From assembly GCF_002607735.1 (NCBI RefSeq), contig NZ_NBVR01000024.1:124001-188000 (forward strand): 64,000 nucleotides of DNA. Direction: 5' to 3'. The notes below the pieces were generated by a model, which was given only the letters and a program-made list of their open reading frames with translations, was not told where the DNA came from and searched no databases. This document shows positions 28,510 through 38,117 of this stretch, piece by piece. The DNA is from Proteus alimentorum (GTDB lineage: Bacteria; Pseudomonadota; Gammaproteobacteria; Enterobacterales; Enterobacteriaceae). The stretch's first letter is position 1. Every line of letters begins with the position of its first letter. The position numbers were made by a program, and so were the translations under genes.

Positions 28510-28660
28510 CTGGTGCTTGCAAAATGCTTGAACCAGATTGATCCAAGCACCCGCGCAGAGAATAACAAAATAATCATTGGGCACAACACATTTATTATCA
28601 ATAATAAATTGTTCGATTTGTTTTCGTTATTTAAAATAAATAATTGATTCGCTAATATAA

Positions 28661-28695
28661 TAAACCCCTCGGTATTTTTATATCGAAGGGTTTTA
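28661..28695 (-). terminator. Terminator of the chondroitin lyase operon
   Basis: On the minus strand AAACCCTTCGA pairs imperfectly with CGAGGGGTTT about 10 bases later, and ATTATATT follows. It lies 18 bases past the exolyase stop. Confidence 0.6.
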
Positions 28696-28713
28696 ATTGA
28701 AATATTAAATTAT

Positions 28714-31700
28714 TTACTTAACTAAACTAATTACAATAGGTGTTGCTTGTATTGTCGTAGTCGTAATAAGCGTATTATCATTCTGATGTTTAATAATAAC
28801 ACCTGATTGAGATGTTGCTAATTTCCACACTCCTTTTACGGTAACTGTGCTACTTATTGGTTTAGAGTCGGCCGTTAGCCATTGACGAGAATAAACACTG
28901 ACTTCAACTTGATTTCCATTATTATCAATTTGTTCAGCTTCAATGCCTTGATATAAATTTAAATCAGGATTAACAATACTCAATGTTAACTGTTGGTTTT
29001 GTGCTTTAGCCATCACCATAGTAGGTGCATCACTCGATAATAATATTGCTTGAGGTGATTTTAATTGTGTCGCTTCAAAAAAAGCATACCCTTCTTCTTG
29101 GGTGATTTTATCTTTTACCGCATGCAATTGATTATTATGTTGCAATATCGTGTACTCAGGTGCTTTATTATCTTGTGATTCAATCGCTATCGCATACTCA
29201 TAACTTGCATCTCTAGGTGCGTTACCATGAGAGATTACCGCTGTTGCAAATAGTTGTTCTGTTGGTTTTGAATTTCTATCATCAAGTGAATGCTGTTTTT
29301 GATAACTAAATTCTACGGTTTGTCCTTTAGTGAGCTTGTATAAATTACCAGCCGGATCAATTAAAGTATCTGCATTATTTAAAGTTAATTGAGTGCCTAA
29401 TTGATTAACCTCTTTGCCATTAATCATTACGGATTGTAATTTAGGGACCGCGTATTGGAATAGTGTTGTTTCTGTCGTATGTCGTTTATCATTATTTTCA
29501 ATACCAGAACCTAATGCAATCACTCTATTATCAAATAAGAAATAGGATTTATGGGCTCTTAAGCTTTGTTGTTGGTATTTACTGTGTCCATGTAATTTCA
29601 TGGCAAACATACTGTTATTATTAAGTGTATTGGCTCCCGAATAGCTTTCTGTTGAAAGCAACATTTCTTCAATACCCGCAGCAGGTAATTGATTAAGTTT
29701 TGCCTCAAGTTCGTTATATGGAAGATGGATTGTGGTTGTTCCTGGGTACCGATTCCAATCCCATCCAGCATGACTAAATCCGGATTGAGCTAAATCAGCT
29801 GGAATGATTTCCAATTGGCCATACTGTAAATAGCGGCCATAACGATTGTTATTTTCATAACTTTCATTACCCACAAGATAACGACTAAAACCACGAGCAA
29901 TCGCAAGCCAACTTTGTTGTGGTAACTGAGTTGATGTTCTGCGCTGTATCGCCATCGAAGCATAGTTCATCGTCCATGCACCCGTGGGTTCATTTTCAGC
30001 TTTAATACCTTCAAAACTGTCTTTGTTATCTAATTTTGCATAGGCCGCAGCCAATGTGCTATCTAATTTTTGTTTACCATCCGGTGTGCCAGCTAATGCC
30101 ATCCATTTAAATGGTGCTATCCCTATTTTATGTAATCCAGTGGGATGACGACCACTTAATACCACAGGAATTTGAGTCTCTTTGGTGTAGATACGCATTT
30201 TTAACAAAACATCTTTTAAACGCTCATGTGCTGAAGTCGATAAGCGAAAAGGGGAATCACTCAATGCATAAACACTTGGTGCTAAACCACCAAATGCGTC
30301 TTTAGCGTAAGCAGGATAATGTTGCGAATGATGAAAAATAGAGCCATCAGGTTTGAAACCACCGGCAACACCTTTTGAACTTAGTATGGTTTTATTAAGC
30401 CAGTTTTGTAGTTGGGCTAAGGCTTGTTGACGTTGTTGATAATCTGGCAACATCAGTAAGCTTTTTATCATCCACTGTAATTGCGTGTTGAGAATATCAA
30501 CGTTTGCATCAACGATTTCATTGTCTTTTTCAAAAATTCGACCTGTGGCGTTGTACCACATCATTGCTTGTTGAGTAGGTGCTAAAAGGTTATTTTTTGC
30601 AAGTATATGACGACCAATAAACCATGCGTCAAAAAGCTCTCTGGTTTGATATCCAACATGAGTAATAATTTGATAACCACTACCTCGTGTAAAACCTTGC
30701 TCAAGGACGTAACGAGTTCCTAATAAATAGAGATCTTCTAATTTTTTTCTATCGACTGCTGATAAGGAATTACTACGTAAGTAAATAGCAGTTTGGAGAA
30801 GTGTTTTACCCACATCTCTTAGCATATTGGTATCAAGTAATGCTTTTTTCGTCTCGTCACTAAATACACCTTCAACTTTCATAAAGTGTTGTCGGTTAGG
30901 GTGATCGAGAGCTTTTCCTGTTATTGATCCATCCGTATGTTGTGTTAATTCTAGTTTTTCCCATAGAGCTAAATTTTTATCTAGCATGTCTGAAGTGATT
31001 TTTTTATCACTGTTAATTCCTTGATAATACTCAAAGCGCTGATAAATTGATGCCATTTCAGCTTGATCATCGTGAAACTCAGTATCGAAATTTAGAGTTG
31101 GGTAATGAGCTTTAAACATCTGATCGTACATCAGTAAAGCACTCCAGTTTTTACTGACCATCGTATTTACGGCATTATTGACGTACGGTACTTGATAGTC
31201 AGGAACTGCCCAACGATTATCTAAAGGTACACTCATAATAATTTGGTCAAAAAAGAGCGTTCCTGCCTGATCTGGGGCTGTTATCACTAATTGATCCAAC
31301 TGACCTTTTGCCGAGCCTTGCATATCACGAAAAGGCACCGCAATACCTCGCCATCCCGTAAAGTTAAGCTGAGTATCAAAACTTAATGCAATTTTATTAT
31401 TTTGCTTAAATTGCAATGTTAATGGGGAGGCTTGAGGTTTTTCATTATAAATCCACATCATAAAAGTGAGTGGTATAGCTGTGTTTTTATCGTCTTGGTA
31501 ATTAACTATATTATTTAACGTTAATGTTGATTGTGGTTGATATTGCCACTTGAGCGATTGTTCTCCATCTTTAGCATGCTGTTTACTTAGTGATAATTGA
31601 TCATTATTTGAAATGGTGAGGGTACTGGGTATTTCATTTTCAAAGAGATAAATATCACCGAAAGTTTCATGAGAAAGAGAAGGTAATGCTTGTGCGGGTA

Positions 31701-31755
31701 ATGATAAACATAAGCTTAATGCCATTGCGTGGGCTAAAGGATTTTTTATTAGCAT
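28714..31755 (-). CDS. Chondroitin sulfate ABC exolyase (PL8 family)
   Basis: It removes unsaturated disaccharides from the ends of chondroitin and dermatan sulfate chains and oligosaccharides by beta-elimination. The 1013-residue precursor has a Sec signal peptide (LSLPAQA, cut near residue 23). An N-terminal jelly-roll carbohydrate-binding-like domain follows (about 25-230), then an alpha/alpha toroid with FHHSQHYPAYAKDAFGGLAP, containing catalytic-type His and Tyr, and C-terminal beta-sandwich domains with NRYGRYLQYG and AGWDWNRYPGTTTIHLP. Length and motifs fit the P. vulgaris exolyase. It follows the endolyase gene across a terminator-like hairpin. Confidence 0.95.
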   Translation of the reverse strand: MLIKNPLAHAMALSLCLSLPAQALPSLSHETFGDIYLFENEIPSTLTISNNDQLSLSKQHAKDGEQSLKWQYQPQSTLTLNNIVNYQDDKNTAIPLTFMMWIYNEKPQASPLTLQFKQNNKIALSFDTQLNFTGWRGIAVPFRDMQGSAKGQLDQLVITAPDQAGTLFFDQIIMSVPLDNRWAVPDYQVPYVNNAVNTMVSKNWSALLMYDQMFKAHYPTLNFDTEFHDDQAEMASIYQRFEYYQGINSDKKITSDMLDKNLALWEKLELTQHTDGSITGKALDHPNRQHFMKVEGVFSDETKKALLDTNMLRDVGKTLLQTAIYLRSNSLSAVDRKKLEDLYLLGTRYVLEQGFTRGSGYQIITHVGYQTRELFDAWFIGRHILAKNNLLAPTQQAMMWYNATGRIFEKDNEIVDANVDILNTQLQWMIKSLLMLPDYQQRQQALAQLQNWLNKTILSSKGVAGGFKPDGSIFHHSQHYPAYAKDAFGGLAPSVYALSDSPFRLSTSAHERLKDVLLKMRIYTKETQIPVVLSGRHPTGLHKIGIAPFKWMALAGTPDGKQKLDSTLAAAYAKLDNKDSFEGIKAENEPTGAWTMNYASMAIQRRTSTQLPQQSWLAIARGFSRYLVGNESYENNNRYGRYLQYGQLEIIPADLAQSGFSHAGWDWNRYPGTTTIHLPYNELEAKLNQLPAAGIEEMLLSTESYSGANTLNNNSMFAMKLHGHSKYQQQSLRAHKSYFLFDNRVIALGSGIENNDKRHTTETTLFQYAVPKLQSVMINGKEVNQLGTQLTLNNADTLIDPAGNLYKLTKGQTVEFSYQKQHSLDDRNSKPTEQLFATAVISHGNAPRDASYEYAIAIESQDNKAPEYTILQHNNQLHAVKDKITQEEGYAFFEATQLKSPQAILLSSDAPTMVMAKAQNQQLTLSIVNPDLNLYQGIEAEQIDNNGNQVEVSVYSRQWLTADSKPISSTVTVKGVWKLATSQSGVIIKHQNDNTLITTTTIQATPIVISLVK

Positions 31756-31776
31756 AATCAGATTTCCTACAAATAA

Positions 31777-31802
31777 AAAAGGAACGCAAGTGCGTTCCTT
31801 TT
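31777..31802 (-). terminator. Attenuator-like terminator between endolyase and exolyase
   Basis: AAAAGGAACGCA and TGCGTTCCTTTT pair perfectly over 12 bases with a 2-base gap. On the minus strand the stem ends in CCTTTTTTATTT. It starts 8 bases past the endolyase stop and ends 22 bases before the exolyase ATG, so it should lower exolyase transcription relative to endolyase. Confidence 0.75.
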
Positions 31803-31809
31803 AATGAGA

Positions 31810-34800
31810 TCAAGAGAGAGGGGTAAGTTTGATTTCTTGTGGAATACCAAAGTAGCTGGTAAACGTGAGTTCAGTGTTATCACCTGAAACGTGATATTTT
31901 ACTTTGCTATTTTTATCAGTAGGTTGCCATTTCCCGTTGACGATGACATTGATAGTAACGGCAGTTGCCGCTTTTTGGCGTGTCATATTTAAATCAGGGG
32001 TTACAGCACTAATAGTCAGTGTATTTCCTTCCTGATGTGTCATAACAATGGCGGGTTTATCGACTTTTTTGATCCATTTATCGTCAATTGAAGCGGATTG
32101 ATAAAAGGCATATCCCGTCACATTGCTGAGTTTATCGTAAATAACATGAATATCTTTATCTTTACGAAGAACCTGATATAGCCCATTACCATTACGGAAT
32201 TTTTCTGCCATTTCTCCCATTTTTTCAGGAGTTGCATCTAAAAAGACCATATACTCATAACTAGAATCTTTAGGTTGAACGCTGTGATCAATCCACGCTG
32301 AACTAAAGTTTCCTTCTGTAGGTTGGCGATTTTTATTTTCAGCCGAAGTCTGGTGTTGACGACTGACATTCACTTTTTCAGCTTGAGTAATTAAATAACC
32401 ATTACCGTTGCTATCGATTATCCAATCACCTTGTTTTAGCGTTGTTTTGTAAGGGAAACTCTCTATCTTTTGTCCATTAATCCAAATAGTATTTAATAAT
32501 GGAGTTATGGCATGTTGAAATAAGGTGGTTTCCACATTTTTATTTTTATCACTACTGTTTATATTGCTACCGACAAAAATTAAGTGATTATTAGCGGCTA
32601 ATACCGTTTTTTTCGCCGTAAAGTTAGGATCAAAACGCTCAAGATTGGCAGGATAAAGAAGATCGAATGCCATCATGCCATATTTACCACCAAGGGCAGA
32701 TGTTCCACTAAATCCACGTTCTCCACGTTGCATTAACGTATGAGGTTTAGGGCTGTCTAACTCTTTAAGAGGAAGATGAATAGTGGTTGCTCCTGGCATT
32801 CTATTCCAATCCCAACCTTCTTGTTGATAGCCTTGTGAAAGCTGTGAGCCATTACTGACTATTTGGGCTACACCATGGCTTTGATAACGACCATAGCGGT
32901 TATCTTTGTTATAAATTTCAGATGACCAAACATTGGTGTTATAAGCTTTCAGTGTCACCATTTTATCCTGCCAGCGATGGATACCAAAAGCACCACCATT
33001 AAAGGCATAGAAGCCTTGAGGTAAAGCTGCGGGCGCAATAGTCTCGCCAAAAATAGCACTCGACTCATTTTGAGTTTTATCACTAATCGCAAGATAAATA
33101 GAAGCGAGCTTTTTATCAGGAGATGATTTTGCCGACATTGCAAGCCAGTAGTAGCCTTGAGCGACGGATTTTAACGACGGCGAGTTAAAAGGATGCCGCC
33201 CAGCAAGAGGTAATCCGACTTCAGGATTACTATAAATCCATGCTGATACCATTGCTTTTTTCAGGTTATTCCAACCGCTTTCACCCACTGCAAATGGTGT
33301 ACCGCGTAGTAAATAAATAAGCTGAGAGGCATTTTTAAAGGCAGGGAAAGAGTAACCTGGATAGTTACCTTCATGTCGCCACGCTGTACCATCAGGACGT
33401 AAGCCATCTTTACCACCTGGTGGTACTTGCGTTAATGCACCAGTAATGTAATGACTGAAAGTATTAACTAAGTTGATGCGCTTTTGATCATCAGGCTCTA
33501 GTAGTAATAAGGCTAAGTGTTGACGAGATAAGGTGTTGAAATAGTCTAAATCTGAACTATCTGCTCCTACTTTCATATCAAAACTACTTTTAAACTCTCG
33601 TGAATACCACAGTAATGAATCATAAACTTGAGTTTGTAGATTTGCTTCTTTTAAGGCCTCAGACATTAATAGTGTAGAAATATACCACCAACGAGAACTG
33701 TATCCCCAGTGATGGGTTGTGACTAATGCACTCCCTTTAACAAAGCCTTGGTCTAATAAGTGCTTTGTCATTAATAAGTACATCTGTTTTAACTGGGCTT
33801 TTTGTGCCGGATCTTTTTCAAGAACATAAGCACGGCTGATATTAAACATTAATGTTGTGTAGTTACCAAGAATGACATAATTATCAAAAAGTGGCTTATC
33901 TTGAGAATTAAGGTTTTCTTGCTGATAAATAATAGTTTGTTTATCTGTGATCAGATGTCGCCCTTGTATTCCTCCATCCGCTAAAACGCGAATATTAAGT
34001 GCATCAAAATCACTTTTTAATTTACTAATATTTTCTTCTAGTGCGAGATTTGTCTCTTTTTCACCGCCAACAAATTCGTTAATTAGGCGCTGGCGAATAA
34101 GATCAATCGCAGCTAAATTTTCGGGCGTTACTGGTAACTGAGGTTGTACGTTATGAAATTGGATCTCAGGCTCTGATAAACGTGTTTTCACTTGATAATC
34201 AGACCATTGATAGCGCGCATCATCGATAGAAAACATGATGCGATCGATATAGATTTCACCTTGCCCCACACTAGCAGGGGCTTGAAAGCGAATGCTATCA
34301 ACATTTGCACCCAAAGCACGACCGATGCTATCTTGAGAGCCTTCTGACGAGGTATTCATGGCATTTAAGGTCATCTCTCGATTTTCAAGATCGTTATTTA
34401 AAGAGATCCCAACAGCACGCCAGCCAGTGAAATTCAATTTTACTTTAAATCCTGCTTGCGCTTCACTGGTTGAATTGAGTTTCTCCCCTAAGTCGATAGT
34501 GAGATAGCCATCAATGGGTTTTTCGTTATAAAGCCAAAATGATAAAACAGGGGTAGATGCGCGTCCCCATGCTTTAGACGCTTCTTTATCTGTCGGTACA
34601 ATCAGCTTTTTATGCAAAATAAAGCTACTTCCACCTTTCCATTTCCACAAAAGAGATTGGTTTCCCATAATGCTACGTTTATCAGATAACGTCAGTGTCG
34701 AGTTTTTATCTGTTGTGAAATCAGCTAACGGGTTATTTTGGGCAAAATGATATATTTCAGACTGCATCAGATTATTAGGATCAAATGCAGGATTGTTTGT

Positions 34801-34875
34801 TGCAGCCATTGCATTATAAGGGGCTGATAATAGCCCCAATGTTATAGCAAGTGCAGTAAAGCGAAATATCGGCAT
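31810..34875 (-). CDS. Chondroitin sulfate ABC endolyase (chondroitinase ABC I, PL8)
   Basis: It cuts chondroitin 4- and 6-sulfate, dermatan sulfate and hyaluronan internally by beta-elimination. The 1021-residue precursor has a 24-residue signal peptide (MPIFRFTALAITLGLLSAPY NAMA). Its length equals the P. vulgaris enzyme, so the published catalytic numbering should carry over: His501 and Tyr508 in AWRHEGNYPGYSFPAFK, Arg560 in LAGRHPFNSP, and Glu653 in the IYNKDNRYGRY-proximal region. Ahead of the toroid is the lectin-like domain FWLYNEKPIDGYLTIDLGEK. It begins 11 bases after the autotransporter stop. Confidence 0.97.
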   Translation of the reverse strand: MPIFRFTALAITLGLLSAPYNAMAATNNPAFDPNNLMQSEIYHFAQNNPLADFTTDKNSTLTLSDKRSIMGNQSLLWKWKGGSSFILHKKLIVPTDKEASKAWGRASTPVLSFWLYNEKPIDGYLTIDLGEKLNSTSEAQAGFKVKLNFTGWRAVGISLNNDLENREMTLNAMNTSSEGSQDSIGRALGANVDSIRFQAPASVGQGEIYIDRIMFSIDDARYQWSDYQVKTRLSEPEIQFHNVQPQLPVTPENLAAIDLIRQRLINEFVGGEKETNLALEENISKLKSDFDALNIRVLADGGIQGRHLITDKQTIIYQQENLNSQDKPLFDNYVILGNYTTLMFNISRAYVLEKDPAQKAQLKQMYLLMTKHLLDQGFVKGSALVTTHHWGYSSRWWYISTLLMSEALKEANLQTQVYDSLLWYSREFKSSFDMKVGADSSDLDYFNTLSRQHLALLLLEPDDQKRINLVNTFSHYITGALTQVPPGGKDGLRPDGTAWRHEGNYPGYSFPAFKNASQLIYLLRGTPFAVGESGWNNLKKAMVSAWIYSNPEVGLPLAGRHPFNSPSLKSVAQGYYWLAMSAKSSPDKKLASIYLAISDKTQNESSAIFGETIAPAALPQGFYAFNGGAFGIHRWQDKMVTLKAYNTNVWSSEIYNKDNRYGRYQSHGVAQIVSNGSQLSQGYQQEGWDWNRMPGATTIHLPLKELDSPKPHTLMQRGERGFSGTSALGGKYGMMAFDLLYPANLERFDPNFTAKKTVLAANNHLIFVGSNINSSDKNKNVETTLFQHAITPLLNTIWINGQKIESFPYKTTLKQGDWIIDSNGNGYLITQAEKVNVSRQHQTSAENKNRQPTEGNFSSAWIDHSVQPKDSSYEYMVFLDATPEKMGEMAEKFRNGNGLYQVLRKDKDIHVIYDKLSNVTGYAFYQSASIDDKWIKKVDKPAIVMTHQEGNTLTISAVTPDLNMTRQKAATAVTINVIVNGKWQPTDKNSKVKYHVSGDNTELTFTSYFGIPQEIKLTPLS

Positions 34876-34886
34876 TATTTTTCTCC

Positions 34887-37052
34887 TTAGAAACGTTGGC
34901 TAACGGTGAAGCCAATGCGTCCTTCATTGAATTTGTCATAACGCTGATATCCCATTGTTGTACCTAAATTCAACGACTGGGTAATATCGAGATTTGCCCC
35001 TACTTCAGCACTAATAATGTCACCACCAACACGATTTCCTTTAATATCAAAGGTACTTCCCCCTGTATTAAAATAGGTAAGGCTATGGCGTTGATTAATA
35101 TTATTGTCACCAGCAATATCTTTAAAGTAACGCAGATTAAGGGATGGTGTTAATTTGCCATAAGAAGTTTGATAGCTATTCCATAAAGCAACTGAACCAC
35201 CTAATTGATTAACAGCATAGCGTTGGCCATAAGTACGCATAGATAATGCAGAGCCTGTTTCTTCCCAAGAATCAATATTGAGCCATTGATATTGGTAAGT
35301 CAGCATCGGTTTAATATGGATGAAATCAAAATCAAAATAGGTTCCCGCATTAATCTGATAGCCTAATTGCACACCAGAGTAATCACCTTTTGCTTTGGTA
35401 TTTCCTTGCCATCCGGTATTGCCACCGATATCACGCTCGCTATCGACAGTGTAATAACCAATATTTAAATTACCGTTTAGGAATAATGTGTCACTATACC
35501 AACCGGTGTAAGGCATAAATTCAAAATGGTTAATTTCTTTGCTTGCGTTACGTTGTTTCGCATCAGCTTTGGCGTAGTTATAAGCAAAAGAAACACCGAT
35601 AAGAGCATCTTGATTAATTTCGTAATCAGTACCGATTTGAATACCTGTACGGTAAGTGTTGTAACCGTTAATGCCACCTTGATTACTTTGTGTGCCGTAA
35701 CCGTATAGCATATTCGCCCAACTATTCCAGCCAGCTTCTCTTTCTTCTACAGGTAATTGATTATCATAGCGTAAAAAACGGTGAGAGATATTATTTCGCA
35801 TATCTTCAACCATCATTAAACCGGCTTGAATATCACTGCCATCAGCGATAGGGGCTAAATCATTCGATAACGCAGCAATATTATTATCGTCATTTCCAGC
35901 CGCGACTAATAGACTCAGTGCTTCATCTGAAACTTGGCTACGTGTATTATTGAATTCATTTAAAACAGTTGGAATAACAAAATTAGCTGCTGCTAATCCA
36001 TTTTCATTGACACCACCACGTTCAGCTGCACTAATAAAATTATTGCCACCTTCATAGCTAATACCATAACGTGCAACTAACTGGTTGCCACTAACACCAC
36101 CACTAATATTAGGTGGCGTAGTTTCTAGCCATGAATCAGTTTTTTCTAATAAAGGGGAAACATCAGGTGCAATAGCATTGGCGTCAGTAACCGTAATTCC
36201 AGCTTCATCTTTAATTGCTGAATTGGAAGAAATTAAAATAATATCTTTATTTATAATGTTATTGACACTAGTGCCTTTAAAATCCAATTTGGCTTGACTA
36301 CCTTTTTTAAAGGTGACATCCCCGTCAACATGAAGAATAGTTTCATCAGTATTGGTATTATCATCAAGGCGGAAAATTAGCTGGCTATTTTCCTTATTCA
36401 TGAAATTACCTTCCCAGAGGATCGTTTTGTCTTTTCCTTGGATAGTTAAATTGCCATGGTTTTCAATTAATGGAACACCTGTAATTTTATACCCATCAAA
36501 TAAGGCATTTTGAGCACCGCCTTGATAAGCAAAATTTATTTTAGTATCAGCATGCCCATTGCCTAGAATATCACCGTGGATCTCTCCATTTACATCACTT
36601 CTAAAGCCTGTTTTCAGTGTTCTAAAATCAATAGCTGCCGTTTTTCCACGAATAATGGCACCGTCTCTTACATAAACGCCAGTACCTCGTTTAGGGAAAT
36701 CACCTTCAACTAATATGGCTGTGCCATTTTCACTGGTTACGTTAGCACCATTTAGGTTGATATTACTGCTAAATGAAGCCCCTTGGTTTATCTTGATAGC
36801 ACTTGCGCCATCACCCGTTACAGTAATATTTTTTGTAATTGCTTGAGCTTTGTATTCTGTTGATGAGCCATTAAATACAACGCCATCACCTTGAGAAACA
36901 GTGATATCTTTATTTATTTGAGCGGTATTACCGTCATTAACATTAACCGTTTCACAGATATTTAAAGTGGGATCACATTCTGTCGCCCATGCTGAACCAT
37001 AAATAGCTGATAAAATAGCAGCGCTCAAAAATAACAATTTTTTATTTTTCAC
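34887..37052 (-). CDS. Autotransporter (type Va) within the chondroitinase operon
   Basis: The 721-residue protein has a Sec signal peptide (cut near SAWA, residue 23). A passenger of about 24-430 follows, with repetitive beta-helix-like strands (ITVTGDGASAIKINQGASFS; GTGVYVRDGAIIRGKTAAID). The C-terminal 285 residues form an autotransporter barrel (EREAGWNSWANMLYGYGTQS; AEVGANLDITQSLNLG) ending in the outer-membrane signature VSQRF. I see no protease or lipase motif, so it may bind substrate or display the passenger at the surface. It lies 36 bases after the porin and 11 before the endolyase, implying a chondroitin-related job (inference). Confidence 0.85.
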   Translation of the reverse strand: MKNKKLLFLSAAILSAIYGSAWATECDPTLNICETVNVNDGNTAQINKDITVSQGDGVVFNGSSTEYKAQAITKNITVTGDGASAIKINQGASFSSNINLNGANVTSENGTAILVEGDFPKRGTGVYVRDGAIIRGKTAAIDFRTLKTGFRSDVNGEIHGDILGNGHADTKINFAYQGGAQNALFDGYKITGVPLIENHGNLTIQGKDKTILWEGNFMNKENSQLIFRLDDNTNTDETILHVDGDVTFKKGSQAKLDFKGTSVNNIINKDIILISSNSAIKDEAGITVTDANAIAPDVSPLLEKTDSWLETTPPNISGGVSGNQLVARYGISYEGGNNFISAAERGGVNENGLAAANFVIPTVLNEFNNTRSQVSDEALSLLVAAGNDDNNIAALSNDLAPIADGSDIQAGLMMVEDMRNNISHRFLRYDNQLPVEEREAGWNSWANMLYGYGTQSNQGGINGYNTYRTGIQIGTDYEINQDALIGVSFAYNYAKADAKQRNASKEINHFEFMPYTGWYSDTLFLNGNLNIGYYTVDSERDIGGNTGWQGNTKAKGDYSGVQLGYQINAGTYFDFDFIHIKPMLTYQYQWLNIDSWEETGSALSMRTYGQRYAVNQLGGSVALWNSYQTSYGKLTPSLNLRYFKDIAGDNNINQRHSLTYFNTGGSTFDIKGNRVGGDIISAEVGANLDITQSLNLGTTMGYQRYDKFNEGRIGFTVSQRF

Positions 37053-37088
37053 AATATAACTCCATGAACAATTATATGATTTTAATTA

Positions 37089-37973
37089 TTAGAATGTTGC
37101 TCGGAATGAAACTTTGAAATAATCCTGAGTTGATTTACTGCCATCATTTTTATTTTCAACTCGTTCATTATAATACTCCGTCATGACTCGCCATTGAGGT
37201 GATATTTGATAAGCCATTTGTAGGGTATAACGTGTCATATCTTTTTCGATATAAACGCCTTTATTTGTTCTGTCTTCTATTTTTCCGAAAATAGATTTAC
37301 GCATTGATGGAGAAACAATTAATCCTATTGGTGTCGTCCAATTTACATACATACGTAATTGTTGATTATGGTTTGTTTCTTTTGTGTCGTATTCTTCATG
37401 TCGTATTGCTTGCTTACCACCATCAAAATAAGCAACGGTTGTATTAATATTAGGAGTGACAAAATAACGTAGACCGGGCTCGATTTCCCAACCTAAGTAA
37501 TCCGTGTTTGTAACGCCATTACTACGTTTGTCTTCTTTCTTTTGTAAGCCAAATAAAACGCTACCTGTTAAAAACCAATCTTTATTAATTGGAAATTGGT
37601 AATTGGTTTTTGATTCATAAAAATCAATAGTTAATCGGTTGCCATTATCATAGTTAGTGAGATCTTGACGCACTTTTAAACCTGGTTGGATCCAACCATT
37701 ATTTAGTTTAAAACGATAACTACCCTGTAAATCATAACGCTGATAACGGTTCTTATTGTCATGCTCACGTTGACGAAAACCAACATCGAAATACCAGTTA
37801 GACTTATCTGGATTAATATTAAAATCTACACGATAACCCGCATAGTTATTTGGTGTATCGTAATCTGCCGTTTCCCAAGAAAACATGGCGTTGACATTAG
37901 CTGCCTGAGAATGAAAAGAAGTTAAACCTAAGCCAAGAAGAGGTAAGAAAAGAGCAATACGAAGTTTGTTCAT
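37089..37973 (-). CDS. KdgM-type oligosaccharide outer-membrane porin
   Basis: The 294-residue protein has a 24-residue signal peptide (ending HSQA) and alternating beta strands. Charged features such as YAGYRVDFNINPDKSNWYFD lead to a terminal Phe (VSFRATF). KdgM porins let acidic oligogalacturonates cross the outer membrane through an arginine-lined pore. Here the natural cargo would be unsaturated chondroitin oligosaccharides. It follows the Tat sulfatase and precedes the autotransporter. Confidence 0.85.
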   Translation of the reverse strand: MNKLRIALFLPLLGLGLTSFHSQAANVNAMFSWETADYDTPNNYAGYRVDFNINPDKSNWYFDVGFRQREHDNKNRYQRYDLQGSYRFKLNNGWIQPGLKVRQDLTNYDNGNRLTIDFYESKTNYQFPINKDWFLTGSVLFGLQKKEDKRSNGVTNTDYLGWEIEPGLRYFVTPNINTTVAYFDGGKQAIRHEEYDTKETNHNQQLRMYVNWTTPIGLIVSPSMRKSIFGKIEDRTNKGVYIEKDMTRYTLQMAYQISPQWRVMTEYYNERVENKNDGSKSTQDYFKVSFRATF

Positions 37974-38086
37974 GGTATATATCCAATTCTTTATTCGCTT
38001 TTATTTGTGTCAATTTTTAGGTGTAGGACATCTTTCCTTTTTTTTATAAAAGGATTTTTTATATCAGCGAATTGGGTTTATATATA

Positions 38087-38106
38087 GCGCCATAAAATTA
38101 TGGCGC
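38087..38106 (-). terminator. Hairpin after the Tat sulfatase gene
   Basis: GCGCCATAA and TTATGGCGC pair perfectly around AA, 12 bases past the sulfatase stop. No strong T-run follows on the minus strand, so it may terminate weakly or shape the mRNA between sulfatase and porin. Confidence 0.5.
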
Positions 38107-38117
38107 AGATATTTTTA

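Larger units (their letters stand above)
28152..28655. repeat. Tandem duplication, unit 2 (Hok/Sok-like locus)
   Basis: This is the second copy of the unit at 27634-28142. It differs by many point changes and small indels, so the duplication is not recent. RNA hairpins and the terminator region are better kept than the toxin tail. Confidence 0.75.
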
